Assembly (NCBI RefSeq): GCF_003286085.1
Contig: NW_020825288.1
Location: 1,612,001-1,676,000, forward strand
DNA from: Drosophila persimilis
Taxonomy: Eukaryota > Arthropoda > Insecta > Diptera > Drosophilidae
Reading direction: 5' to 3'
Length of the DNA: 64,000 nt
Below the pieces are notes generated by a model that was not told the origin of the DNA, did no database searches, and worked only from the letters and a program-made list of their open reading frames with translations. This document shows, in pieces, positions 50,530 to 61,700 of this stretch. A program made the position numbers and the translations under genes. Every line of letters starts with the position of its first letter. The first letter of the stretch is position 1.

Positions 50530-50600
50530 TGATGCCCTAGCAGAGGGTAATACGATGCGAGGCAGATGATTGTAGCAGCAGCTCAATCCTAACAGACTAT
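50530..50600. mobile_element. Possible Helitron-like scrap
   Basis: CCCTAGCAGAGGGTAATACGATGCG resembles the scrap near 6966 and the ends of DINE-1/INE-1 elements. It is too short to place in a family with confidence. Confidence 0.25.
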
Positions 50601-52536
50601 ATAAATGTAGGTGGGTTATTCCAGTCCCCCTACTTTGCAGAGTGGCACATATATAACTCACATATTCCTAGATGTTTGTACAACGTAAAACCACCAAAAA
50701 AGAGATCGTGCACCAGGGGTATCAGTACATGCGACTCCCGCAGCTAGGATCCCATTTTTGTTTGTTTGTTATTTCTTTTGTTCTCTTTGACAGGGGAGCC
50801 TCCCCAAACATATGCGACAGAGGATTTAGCACTCAACGGCAGCTGGACTCGCTCCAATGGATGGCTGCTTCCCCGAACCCCTGCCCTGATTATGATGCTG
50901 CATTTGAATGGCATATGAAATATGTATTATGTATTATGGAGTATGTAGTATGGTGTGTGGACAAACATTGTACATATGTGCTCATAAGCGGTGTGCTCAG
51001 CCGGAAAGGACCCTCATCAATATGGATGTATGGCTGATGGTCGTGTTCGGAGTACGGTTCGTGGCTTGAGCTTCTCGCTCTGGAGTTGGTCGAGTTAATT
51101 GCATAAATAATTTACATAGTAATTACAAGCGAATCATCGTTCTGCCAGCATTCCATTGCATGAAAGAACCCGCTCATCTCATCATCCCCTTTGTTAGTTT
51201 GCATATAAATCAAAATGCTAATGCAATCGAGTCGATATTTGCATTCTGCATAATCCTGCAAAATTTGTTATTGCCTAATGCCACAAGCTTATTTGCAGCC
51301 AACGTGGAGCTTTAATTGCGTTTCCGTTTCCGTTGGCTGACTCATCAATATTTTAGGGGGTGGGTGGGAGGTCTTACCCTAAGGCTGAGCAGAGGGAGGC
51401 AGGAAGTGCTCCAGTGCACTTTCATTTGATATCCATTTTGGTAATTGTACGCGAGATCTGGAACAACTTTTCCAATGGTGTGGCGTGTGAGCTGTGGGCG
51501 TGAAAAAGCCATCATTTGATTGCATTCTAATTAAATCGAGTTCGTAAATCTCTGCTGCTTATCTGAATAAACATTTGGGTGAATTTGGGTGAATATTCAA
51601 AGCAAAGCTCTTTTATAAAGATAATCAATTAATTCAAACATCAATTAATGATTGGATTGGTCGTATTCTGCCCCGCTGATTACCATTTTACAATCAATCG
51701 AACAGTCGTTAAGCTGTTTTGCGATCATTTACCGATTGCTGCTCATAAGTATGTTAATCGAGCAACCCCCCCGCCCGGTTGATTCGATTCGATTCGATTG
51801 ATGATCTGCCATTTCAACATCTCAATCGATCCGAGCACACATTAAACACATCAACTATGGGCTGGGGGTAATACAATACGGGTCTCAAGCAGCTCTATCA
51901 CTTAGCATATGAATCGCATTATGTTCTGCTTTGTTGTCCCCATCTTCAGATCTAATCCATATTTGAGAGAGTCATCATTCAGTTTGGATCGGAGCTCTGC
52001 GACTGCCATATCGAATGACAAGACAAACGATCATCGAGCTTCGATGCTTTTGATGCGTATTGTCAGGCACGGCACAAAGAGTCGAGTCGGTGATTAAAAA
52101 TCAATATAAATTCACTACAAAGGAGTCTCTGCTCTGAGCTGGCCACGCTTCTACATCTCTATATAGAAACTATTATGCAAATTAGCCCTAGATGAGCGAA
52201 TAGCCGACCTCTTGTAAGGCGACCACTCATAAAGTTGATTTATTCAGTTGTTTTAAATCAAATCTGCATAATTATATCGGCGCGAACACCCCAAAGAAGT
52301 CGCCCGGCCGTCTGTGCCAAAAAAACCCCAGCTATCTGGCTATCTGGATATCTGGCTATCTGTGGGATCTCAGTCATCAAGTCAGCTGAGAAATGGCAGA
52401 GATTGTCTTAGTAGGGGCTTGGCTTGGTATAGGTAGTGGGAATGGGAATCTGTTGATCGATTAAACTGGATTGCAAAATATATATTTAGTCGCTCACGAA
52501 GGTGATCTTCGAAGCGATCTTCTATGCATAAATCAC

Positions 52537-52579
52537 GTGCCAGTGCCAGTGCCAGTGCCAGTGCCAGTGCCAGTGCCAG
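52537..52579. repeat. GTGCCA hexamer tandem repeat
   Basis: Seven tandem GTGCCA units. It would encode Val-Pro repeats in one frame, but that frame has no ATG start. Confidence 0.9.
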
Positions 52580-52802
52580 CCGCCGAAAACCGAAAAATTA
52601 GTCGGAGGAACAGAGCATGGAGAACGGAGAATGGAGAACGGAGGGAGAATGTCTATGACTGGGCCCCGAACGCTGCTCGGACGGCTAGAAATTTATGTAA
52701 ATGCATGGATGGAAATGGAGATGGCAATGGAGACCCTGAACTTGAAACGAGTCGATGGAGGAGAATGGCGGACGCAGACCCACCAGAGCAGCTCGCCTGT
52801 GC

Positions 52803-52836
52803 TCAGTCTGTTGTTGAGCCAAACGGAGAGCGGTCG
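52803..52836 (+). promoter_or_regulatory. Inr plus DPE promoter of the small secreted gene
   Basis: TCAGTC at 52803-52808 is a perfect initiator with its A at 52805. GGTCG at 52832-52836 is at +28 to +32 and matches the DPE consensus. There is no TATA box. The leader is about 72 bases. Confidence 0.7.
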
Positions 52837-52876
52837 AAGATCGTGCTGAAATCGAAAGATAATTCATAGGGAAAAC

Positions 52877-53362
52877 ATGTACAGGTCGTGCTTTTGGGTA
52901 AGTGTATCCTCATACCCCGCGGATAAATCATTAAATGATTTGCCACTTCACTTCCAGTTGCTGCTCGTCTCAATGCTGGCCGTGGTTGGAGCCGGCACTC
53001 AGAGTCGGGAGTATTTGCCTCGCCGCCAGCCTCAACCGTACTTCTACTCGACGCCAGCGCCAAGCACCATGGCAGCACTACGGCGGATTATCCAAGGCCA
53101 TCTGCAACGCTTTCAGCAGGCGGACAGTCCGCAGTTCTCGCGGCGAGCCCTCAATCAGCAGGCCAAAACGGAAGTGGGCTCCAAGATGCAGTTGCTGGTC
53201 TACGTCCGCATGCCCGCCGCCTCGGAGCACATACTGGACTACGCCCTGCCACCGAATACGCCGACACCAAAGAACTATGCACAGAATTTCCTGCCCGACG
53301 GCAAGGATGTGGTACCCGGAAGCTCTTACATACCGCTGCGATTACTCTTGATACGACGCTGA
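52877..53362 (+). CDS. Small secreted protein, family not recognised
   Basis: Two coding exons, 52877-52897 and 52958-53362, with a 60-base phase-0 intron (GTAAGT donor, CACTTCCAG acceptor), giving 141 residues. The intron length is a multiple of three and contains no in-frame stop, so an unspliced reading gives a longer false protein. Spliced, the start is MYRSCFWLLLVSMLAVVGAG, a clean signal peptide, followed by TQSREYLPRRQPQPYFYSTP. The rest is soluble: a basic helix (LRRIIQGHLQRFQQAD), then QLLVYVRMPAASEHILDY and a Pro-rich turn (ALPPNTPTPKNYAQNF), ending PLRLLLIRR. There is no Cys after the signal peptide. It has its own Inr/DPE promoter and an AATAAA at 53693-53698. It converges with the minus-strand GPCR. 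No function can be named. Confidence 0.75.
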   Translation: MYRSCFWVSVSSYPADKSLNDLPLHFQLLLVSMLAVVGAGTQSREYLPRRQPQPYFYSTPAPSTMAALRRIIQGHLQRFQQADSPQFSRRALNQQAKTEVGSKMQLLVYVRMPAASEHILDYALPPNTPTPKNYAQNFLPDGKDVVPGSSYIPLRLLLIRR

Positions 53363-53692
53363 GTTGTTGTCGCGCTGTCGGCGGCGGCACCGTGTGTTGT
53401 TCAAACGAGTTCGGCATCGGTATCGGCTTCGGCTTCGGCTTCTGGGCTGTGGAATGCCGTCGCGAATCGCAGCGGAGGCAACCAGTAGATGAGGCTAATT
53501 TGTTTTAATCTTACTGGTTATTATAGTAGTATACATATAACTTAACGATATTTTAATTTTTTGTTTTAAGGCCAGTGCTGGCATTTAAGTGCGACAATCT
53601 AATTTAAGCCAAAACACAACATCCACGCGATCCCCATCCCTTCCCCTGCACCCACCACAGCCATGACTATGAGTTACGACCCTATCACATCC

Positions 53693-53698
53693 AATAAA
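53693..53698 (+). terminator. Polyadenylation signal of the small secreted gene
   Basis: AATAAA about 330 bases after the stop codon. Confidence 0.55.
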
Positions 53699-53704
53699 GC
53701 CGAG

Positions 53705-54263
53705 TGAGCGACCTGCCGTCGTAATAATCTATGAAAAAAAATTCACCGAAAACCCCAGAGATTGTCATCTCATTTACATAAATTAGAAGCGATAAATTTA
53801 AACGAGCCGAGCGGGGAATTACTTGTCCGCTCGATCCGGTTGAAGCGGTTAAAAGCTCATACATACAAAGCTCAGATGCCGCAGCTCAAAAAGCTCACAG
53901 AAGATGGCTGGGGAGCTTTCAATTTACAGCAGCGAGCTTTTGTCAGATACGTTCGATTTTAATTCCTGCATCGATAACTTCATCGATTGTTGAGTGTCAT
54001 AGCAAGCAGCTTCTAATTTACATGGCGCGCTTGCTTGAAAGTAAAATTTGAACTGAATTTCAGTCTGATCTGAGAAAATCATTAACCAAGTAGACTGGTT
54101 TCGCTGTTTATGAACGCCGGCAATTATCCAGCTAGCTTAACAGATTCAATTTATTATTTTATTTAAGCAAAAACTGACTAATGGTTGCACAGTTACTTAG
54201 GAGTATATTTTATATTCTAATAATTATAGTATCTATTTTATTGGCATTATAAACTATGCATTC
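53705..54263. other. Short convergent intergenic interval
   Basis: Separates the 3' end of the secreted gene from the 3' end of the second GPCR. TTTATT motifs at about 54149-54165 and near 54236 give candidate AATAAA signals for the minus-strand GPCR. Repeated AGCTC/GAGCT motifs occur at 53850-53940. Confidence 0.5.
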
Positions 54264-56668
54264 TTAATAGTTTGATGAATTTGATAATTGGCTTGAGCGA
54301 CTGAACGCCGACTTGTCGTGTGCGCGCAGTGCGACAATGTCTAGCTCTTCCCTGAATTTCCATTTGCAGATGAGATGCAACCAGGCTAAGCGGTTGTCTA
54401 TGTTAAAGATAATAAAATAAACAAACAGCACGAACCCCTGCAGCGTGGCCATCAGGCAAAACAGGTAGGAGAAGGCTCTGCCCCACTGGAAGTAGCTGCA
54501 GAATCCGAAGATCCACGTGAGGCCCAACAGGAAAAAGAGCAGCACAAAAAGCCGCAGCTGCTGGAGCACATGCTGGCCTCGTGTATTCAGCGCTCGGTAG
54601 ACGCTGATGGTGATGTAGCCGACCATCAGGGCGTTGGCCAGTGTCACCAGAGCAATGGGAAGGACCACGGCAAGGTACAGACCGTGGCCGGAGGGGTAGC
54701 ACAGGAAAGTGGGCGGCATATCTGGCGACTCTTGGGGGGGCCTGTACGAGGCTGGATCCAGTTCAACCAGTAACAGGGTGGGGACCAGCGGCAAGGTCCA
54801 GGCGACCAGGGCGGATATGAAAATATAATGGCGGGGATAGGTGACGCCAATGACCTTCACATAGCGCTTGAACTGCAGGAAGCCGATGATGAGCATCCAG
54901 CTGAAGACGACCAGCAGGAAGTACTGCATGAGGGCGCCCCCAATCAGGCAGCTATCCCCGAACTGCACTAGCCGCAGCAGCTCCCCCTTGCCGATATCCA
55001 TGAAGAGCAGTGTCTGCAGAGCCAATGCCAGGCAGAGATTGAGCAGCACTTTGGTGGAGGCCAGGCGCCGGAAGCGCCTGAAGAGCGCCGCAGTCAGGAA
55101 GATGGCCAGAAGTCCGAATAGCGACAGGCTCAGTCCCACATTAGTGATCATGTCCAAGGTTCGATCATCCTCGTATTGGTCCACACCCGTCTGACTCCTG
55201 CTGATGCCCAGCAGAAAGGAGAACTGTGTGAGGTGATCGGCATGGCAGAGGATGATGGGATCAGAACTGCCATTGCTGCAGGTGGTAATCCCATCGCTCA
55301 GCCAGGTCTCATAGTTCCAGTAGCCACACCCTCCACCCGCCATTAGGGAGGAGTGTGTGTTTCCATTGCGCAGGAAAAACGGCAGCTTCAGAGGCAGGGA
55401 ATTATCTGCAGGGAGTAGTTGGATATTACTCGAAGAACTGCGGATCAAAATAGACCACTCTCACCCTTCATTCCAGGAATGGATATGGATATGACGGCAC
55501 TGCTCGGAATGCGCGCGCTGCTCTCCGTTTCCATAAAGAGGGAATCGCGTGTGTAGACCTTGAAGACCAGGTATGTGGCTCCCTTCTGCTTCAGCGATCT
55601 CCACAGTGGTTCTGGCACAAAGGCTGCTGTCTCCAGCCCCTTCCTGGCTCTGATATTCTCCAGGCTCTCGGATGAACTCAAAGGACTGTAGCCAAAGACT
55701 GCCGCATGTGGGGAGGCGCCTTCTTGTCGATCAGATCCCACACTGTGTATGGCGATGCCCGTCACATTGGCACAGTCCGGATTCACAAAGAACACACTGA
55801 GCTCGTTGCTGATGAGAGCGTAGACGCCATTCACCCCAGACACGTGACTATGTCCCATGGCTTCAACGCTGCAGCTCTCTTTGGGCACAATCTGGGGTGG
55901 AAGGGCATCTAGGTAGTCCTCAAAGTTGGACAGCAGTGTGTTGGTGGCATTCAGCTCGGCCGAGAGATGCAGTGTTTCCCAGTCGGTGGCCATCACGCGC
56001 AGGCAGATGTCCAGCAGATCGGTCACGAAAGAGGCATTCTTCGGCTTCTGCAAGAGCGACTCGAAGATTTGGCCAATGCTGAAGATGTCGACAGGCTTCA
56101 GTGGTTCGTGGGATTGGCGCAGGAGGTGGCTCAATCTGATTATCATATCCGGCGCACCCTCCACAGCCAATCGGTTCAGATTCGAGCTCAGCTTCCGGCC
56201 GGTTCGACAGGTGATGTTGCTCAGGCTCTGCCACGCCGTGGTGCCATTGCGGATCTCACATCTGCGCCTCACGGGGAAACCCCTATCGTCCAGGCACAGC
56301 TCCCGCAAGTTGGCCAATCGGCCAAGTCTCGTTCTCTCCACGTGATTCCTGCGGGACTCCACCTCCACTCCATCGCTGGTTCTGTAGTTGAGCTCAAAGT
56401 GCTCTGAATCGCAGTTGCCTCTGCCACAGGCCTCCGCCGGGCTACTCGCAAACTGATTGTTGTCGTCGATGCATGGCAGGAACGGAATGAATCTGAAGTG
56501 GCAATAATCCAGGCAGCTGCCGATGCTCAGGTGGGGCTGCACATACAGCTGGGTGCTCCGACCGGTGGTTGTGCTGTCAGACGAAACTGAACTGAAGGCC
56601 CAGCAGCACCAAAGGCCCAGAAGCCGCAGCATCTTTGAGGTAATCGGGATCTCCGATTTCAAATCCAT
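54264..56668 (-). CDS. Adhesion-type GPCR (GAIN/GPS, 7TM), paralogue 2
   Basis: Two coding exons on the minus strand, 56668-55465 and 55405-54264, phase 1, giving 781 residues. The start is MDLKSEIPITSK, then MLRLLGLWCCWAFSSVSS; the second Met gives a better signal peptide. A Cys-rich N-terminal block (GSCLDYCHFRFIPFLPC, LCLDDRGFPVRRRCEIRNG) matches paralogue 1. The GPS is CGYWNYETWLSDGITTC and LCHADHL/TQFSFLLG. The helices include LSLSLFGLLAIFLTAALF (TM1), QYFLLVVFSWMLIIGFLQFK (TM3), LFVLLFFLLGLTWIFGF (TM6) and YLFCLMATLQGFVLFVYFI (TM7). The intron sits at the same place and phase as in paralogue 1. It likely cleaves itself at Leu/Thr and signals through a tethered agonist. From memory, one of CG11318 or CG15556. 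Confidence 0.9.
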
Positions 56669-56689
56669 TTAAGCGCCAACCCCGTTGTC

Positions 56690-56800
56690 GCACTCCCGAG
56701 CACCGCGATCGACTGACTGACTGGACTGGACTGGACTGGGAAGCGTGCGACTGGTGAGGCGATAAAACTCGTTCCGCTCTCGTCATACCCTAGCATATAG
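56690..56800 (-). promoter_or_regulatory. Candidate promoter region of GPCR paralogue 2
   Basis: The minus strand carries tandem CCAGT/CAGTC repeats with TCAGTC initiator matches around 56710-56725, directly upstream of the ATG at 56668. No DPE at +28 and no TATA box at the right distance were found, so the exact start is uncertain. Confidence 0.35.
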
Positions 56801-59800
56801 GGCATTGCGGGTGGGTGGTCTGGGAACCGAGGCCTGCAGGGGAGACTTGATCTTGATGTTCCTCAAGAGTGCATCAATCAAATCCCGAGGGGCAATCGTT
56901 AATCGGCCAACTAGTTAATCAGCTTTGATTAGAGGCACGCTGATGGCTAATGGATTCATTAATCAGTGGATTCGTATAAGCCTCAAGTTGATAGGGTATC
57001 GCCGAGTTCGATTCGGTGCTTGCCGCATTCCTTATCCATTAAGAGAGGAAGAAAACTTACAACTGGGCCTCAGCTAAGGTTTTGTTGGTTGGGAAAAGCG
57101 TTAAGGCCAAGTAATCATCGATCGAGCGGTAGCTGTGGCACGTCTGACCGACCACCTGCTCGTCAGACAGCCCCCGGCTCTGGCGATACAATCTGTCGAT
57201 TTGTGGCATTAGAATGAGCCGCGTGAATAATTAGATGCGCCGCGGCTTGAGCTGGTCTGGTCGGGTCGGGTCGGTCGATGAGCACTTGATATTTTTCCAC
57301 TCCACCTCAAAGGCCACTCGAGGCGGGAGAGCTAACGCGCGCTGCCACTTGCAAATACTTACAGTATTTCCCGGCAGTCTATAGAATATAGAACCCTCCA
57401 TCAGCTGTCGTCGACGGCGGCAGAAGATGAAGAACGGGCTATTTTTGAAAAGTCTTATGTACACTACATACTCATATGGCATGTACCTCATATAATTATT
57501 TATACATTGCATTGATAATGCAAATCAAATACCCATAACCGACCTCTGGGCTATGATTACCCGCAAGAAGCAAGATTGTGCATTGGCCACGCTCTAATGA
57601 GGCGGTTGTTGCTCCTCTGGCCTTTGGCACTCGACATGCTCTTCTTGGGAATCACATTTTTACTGGACTCCAATGCGGTTGCAACTGAAAGGCAAGTCGA
57701 CCAACAAATGGCAAGACATGCAAATCCAATCCGAGATTGCTTATTTGAGGTTTATCGTACATTTCAGAGCTGCAAGCCATTGTGTTTATAAATAGAGCTG
57801 GCATTTTCTCGTGAGCATGTACTTTCATACAGCGTGCGGTAATTTCTTTATGTGGAACCTAATTATTCATATTCCTTATCGTATATTATCGTAAGCATAC
57901 ATTCGTATCTGCAGGGAAGCCCCATAAAGGGCGTATCCCTTTCTCGCAAAATAATTGTGTGTGCACACACAATCTTTTGAGCATTGATTATTCCAGCATT
58001 CCATTGATTGCCACTCGTTGACGCTTCGGACATAATAACCCAAAGGGAGCAGGTCTCAATCACTTCCCCCTTTTGGCTTATCTAGAAAATAAAAACTTGC
58101 TTCACACATTTTAATGCAAAGAACATTGAAATATTTATTTCTACTGCGAAATTCCCTCCTTTGTGCGAGAATTTTTGTGTGGGCGTTGGGTCTCAGTGCC
58201 AGAGCCATATCATCCGCTGGCACGTAGAAGACAACGAAAATCCAGCAAAGAAGGACATGCTGCAAGGGCGACAAGAGGAGCTAGGGACGGACAGCACCCA
58301 TTGTTAGCCCATGTAGAGCATGGCAACATGTTTTTGGCTGGGTGCGGAGTGAACGTGAACCCGGAAAGTTGGTTCCACTTCAGGAATTTATTTACTCGAG
58401 TGTGATGCGATTATCCTGATGCACTTGTCCTTTGTCTCAGTGCGCCCGACACACAAACAGATTCCAAGCAATATCCAGCACGGAGCTGCTGTCGTCTATG
58501 TGCAGCAATTGAGATGCCCAAAAAAGTTTTCCCAACCGCAGCCACAGCCTCAATATCAACCTCAACTCCTTCGCCTTCGATGTGGCCTTCTCCTACGCTT
58601 GTTAATTAAAAGCCAGCAAGATAGTCATCTTTTGGCAGCCAGCTTGATTAGAGTCTGGAGGCGGAGAGCACAGCATTTCTTCGCTCTACCGTGGCGTGCT
58701 ACGCTCCATTTCACTTGCACAATGGGGCAGACAGATGCCAGGTCCATTCTGGCATCCCGCGGTTATCCCTATTCCGCTTCTTACTTAGTTGCGCGACTGA
58801 AATTGGATCAAAAATCTGACTTCTAATGGCTGAAAATGTCTAGAACAGGCAGACCCAAACCTTTCGGGGACGGGCTTTTGTTGGCTAAGAAAGGTGGTTG
58901 AGGCTAGAGATGTGCCACGTAAACATCAAAACAGTAACTACATTTTCACTTTAGAAGGTTAACTAAAACCCCGAATTAGTCGGATGTAACTTCAAAATGT
59001 CAACCAATTATCTACCAATAATGATATTTACATACCTTGATTTGTGCCATCCCTGATTTATTCTGGTTTCCCTTGGGGGGCAGAGTGACAATGGCTTTGA
59101 TAGTCGGATGCTGATGGCTGGCACTGCTTACCTGGCCTGCCCCAGTGGCTCCCGGTGCGAACTCTGCACCACTCCTCCATCAGTGTCAGCAGCAGAGTGG
59201 GTGGCCTGTCAGAGGCAGGTTCGGGTGAGCCTGCGGCTACGCGCTGACGTTTATCGGGCACCACAGCCGAAGGAAGTTGAACCTTTGTGCGTTTGCTGGG
59301 GACAGAAACGCGATTAAACCAGTGCGGTTACGACAATGAAAACTTGCACAATGCACAATGTTTCATTATGTTTTTGTGGTGAATAATTCATTTATGCCCT
59401 GACTATCGCCTGGATGCACTGACTGGCTTCAGTGGCTCGGGTCGGCACTTGTCCCAAGCAATTCCCGATGCCGTGCTCTAACAGGTGCCGGTCCCGACAC
59501 TGGCCCCGGCTCTGGCCCCTTGACAGGCCTGCCATTCAATTTCAATTACTGTCCTACACCCATGAATGTCGCTTGCTGATTGTAATGCAAGTGGCTCTAA
59601 TTTATTTGCTGGAGCTGTGTTCATCTGCTCGACTGGAGCTGCCCCGAAACTCTATTGTCGTAGGTAAATTATGCGTGCCGCCCCATTGACTGAGCGAAGG
59701 CAGAAGCGACGACCTCACAGCCATTCGATAAAAATCAGCAGAAAGTAAATAAATCCACCGATAAATAACGCCAGAAGCGGAAGTTGAGCGATTGGGGAGA

Positions 59801-59987
59801 TGAAGTGAACGCAGAGCAAACAATAGCAGAAAGAAGGAAAATTCGAGCGAATGATTAACAGGCGCTTCTGGAAAATGGAAGGAGGTCCAAATTCACTTTA
59901 AGTTGAAAAAGGAATTAGACCAACATTATATGCAATTTTATTTATAATCTCTTATTCATTTATTTTTAATAAATGTACATACTTGTC
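56801..59987. other. Intergenic stretch right of GPCR paralogue 2
   Basis: No supported gene. A hydrophobic minus-strand frame at 58056-58274 lacks an ATG. GATA-type sites, GGTCGGGTCGGGTCGGTCG near 57260 and other short repeats are the only features. Confidence 0.5.
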
Positions 59988-60430
59988 ATGGCGAGCACGC
60001 GCCGACCGCTGCCATCCAGGCGGGCTGCCATCCAGACCTCGATGAGACGAACCTCCGCATCGGACCAGTAGATGTTGCTGCCCAGCCAGTCGACAGCGAT
60101 GCCGTCCGGCCAAATCAGACCCGAGTCCACGATCCGCTGCACATAGGAGCCATTGAGAAAGGCCCGGAAGATGCACTTGGTCTTCTGGTCAGTCCAGTAG
60201 ATGCGCCTCTCCGCCACCGACACGTCCAGGGCGTGCACATCGCGCACATCCTTGAAGGGTATCGCTCGTCGTCGTGATTCCGTTCCCGTCGCTGTACTCG
60301 GTCGAGAGAACACCAGGAAAGCGGCAGGCACAGGTACAGGCAGAGGTGGAGCAAGCCCCATTCCCCCACGGCTCACGCACGTTCTCCACGGTCTCCATCG
60401 CACCAGATGCCAGAATCCTGAAGACGCCGG
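59988..60430 (-). pseudogene. Decayed fragment of an LRP5/6 (arrow)-like receptor gene
   Basis: On the minus strand, 60262-59988 reads [20 protein letters not shown], then [38 protein letters not shown] and [11 protein letters not shown]. This matches two YWTD repeats of an LRP5/6 beta-propeller (RIYWTD, AFMNGS, AVDWLGKNIYW, LDGS in order). Just upstream, in another frame, [20 protein letters not shown] looks like the EGF module that precedes a propeller. A small duplication of TGGATGGCAGC inserts WMA within the expected IEVxRLDGS. The frame switch near 60262, the duplication, the short length and the lack of flanking exons all point to a dead copy of a piece of arrow, the Wingless co-receptor, whose real gene lies elsewhere. 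A spliced novel gene using this exon is possible but less likely. Confidence 0.65.
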
Positions 60431-61180
60431 TGTCCAGATGCCGTTTTTATTTAATTTGTATCCCTGATTTGAAAAATCTTCCCAGCTAACTGGTAAACAA
60501 TATACTGCTGCCATCTGTTGGCGATTGGCATCGTCCTCTTTTTCTACATGTAAAATTCTGCAACTACATCGACAAGTAGAATAGCTTTTAGGCTCTGTTA
60601 ACTTTAGAGAGCAGCTTTCGAGCAGCAACAACAAACAGCTACGTGGGCGGATGGAGTTGGTCCTGGCCCACACACGAAGCACGAGGCACTTAAACCTTTT
60701 TTCAGATACAGTCCAATAACAAGGTGTCCCTTAAATACGCATATCTTGTAGACAATTGGTTCTTTAATCGTATAAAATTATATGTTCAGGCATAGAAATC
60801 ATGGCTAGCTATTAATATTTGACGGAATATCAAAAACGAGGAATATGAATAATTCGTCGGTATATTTTTTAAATATAACCGTATATTTCGGTACATTTCA
60901 GAGAAACATTTCTCGAAACATATTGTGTGTGTGTACTAACACATACAAAGATGTGCGGCTCATGATGACGTTCAGTACCCGAACGACAGAGCCGAAGTCT
61001 CTGGTTACTCGTGTGACGCTTCGTAGTATGGCACATCTTCTGTATGGGTAGTGGTAGAACGGTATATTTTATCACTCTCTCTGGAAACTCTCTCGCTCTT
61101 GATGCATGTCTCAGCATGTCTGCCATTCGGTTTTCAACTTTCGACCAACGCGGTATCTGTGCTGCGTCAAGAAAATAAGT
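60431..61180. other. Non-coding flank with TATATTT repeats
   Basis: No gene. GGTATATTT/CGTATATTTCGGTACATTT-like motifs at about 60858-60898 and 61063-61072 resemble a short motif common in fly non-coding DNA. Confidence 0.4.
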
Positions 61181-61700
61181 TCAGAAGTTGATAACTAACG
61201 TATTTTCGCGGACGACACAACAGATCGCTTTCTGAAGTAGTTCAGATAAAGCCCACAAAAACATCCAGATTGATATTTTCGGCAAAAATAAATATCAAAC
61301 TAAAAATATATTTATATTTACACACACAGAATGTACTTGAGAAATTTGACCAAGTTTTTGTAAATTCTTGCAAAGTCCAAACCGCCAGAATAATCGTGAA
61401 GGTACAAGTGTCGTGTTTTTTCGTCCCCGGCTGTTCCAGGCGAATTGTCAAATTTACTACGGAGACAACAGACAACAGAGAACGGAGTACGGATTCTTTG
61501 AGACTCGCGCGCGTATCTCTTATCAGGAGTCGACCAGGCACTCATCAAGTGAAAGTTGCCAGTTATCGGGGTGTACGGTGTGGGAAACTACGGAACGGAG
61601 AAAGTAGAATACTAAACGCAAAACAAATAAATAACGCACTGAGGAGAATAAACAAAAGTGAGAGAGCAAAAGAAATCGCACAATAAAAAGCAACGCGCCC
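61181..61700 (+). promoter_or_regulatory. Possible promoter and 5' leader of a gene beyond the right edge
   Basis: A TCAGAA initiator-like sequence has its A at 61183, and GGACG at 61210-61214 sits exactly at +28 to +32 (DPE). Downstream, 61240-61700 is A-rich with AAACAAATAAATAA and AAAAGTGAGAGAGC, typical of fly 5' leaders. No coding start with domain content follows inside the window, so the coding part would be to the right. The downstream element is strong but the initiator is weak. Confidence 0.35.

Larger units (their letters stand above)
44960..52802. other. Non-coding interval between the GPCR and the small secreted gene
   Basis: No firm gene. It contains a block at 46.7-47.1 kb open in several frames, CA repeats at about 47225-47243, a Helitron-like CCCTAGCAGAGGGTAATAC scrap near 50537, GATTC repeats at about 51781-51800, TATCTGGC repeats at about 52334-52362 and the GTGCCA array. 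AT-rich blocks with ATTA and TAAT cores are frequent. Confidence 0.5.

Noticed and set aside
50740-51040. Plus-strand frame with a hydrophobic middle (FCLFVISFVLFDRG)
   Set aside because: Its second half is built of TATGTATTATG simple repeats, and no promoter or splice sites support it.
52471-52869. 132-codon plus-strand frame upstream of the secreted gene
   Set aside because: It starts at TTG, runs through the GTGCCA repeat and overlaps the Inr/DPE promoter; it is best read as non-coding.
58056-58274. Minus-strand frame with a hydrophobic signal-like start (HVLLCWIFVVFYV)
   Set aside because: The frame begins at TTG, not ATG, and no upstream exon with a matching donor was found.
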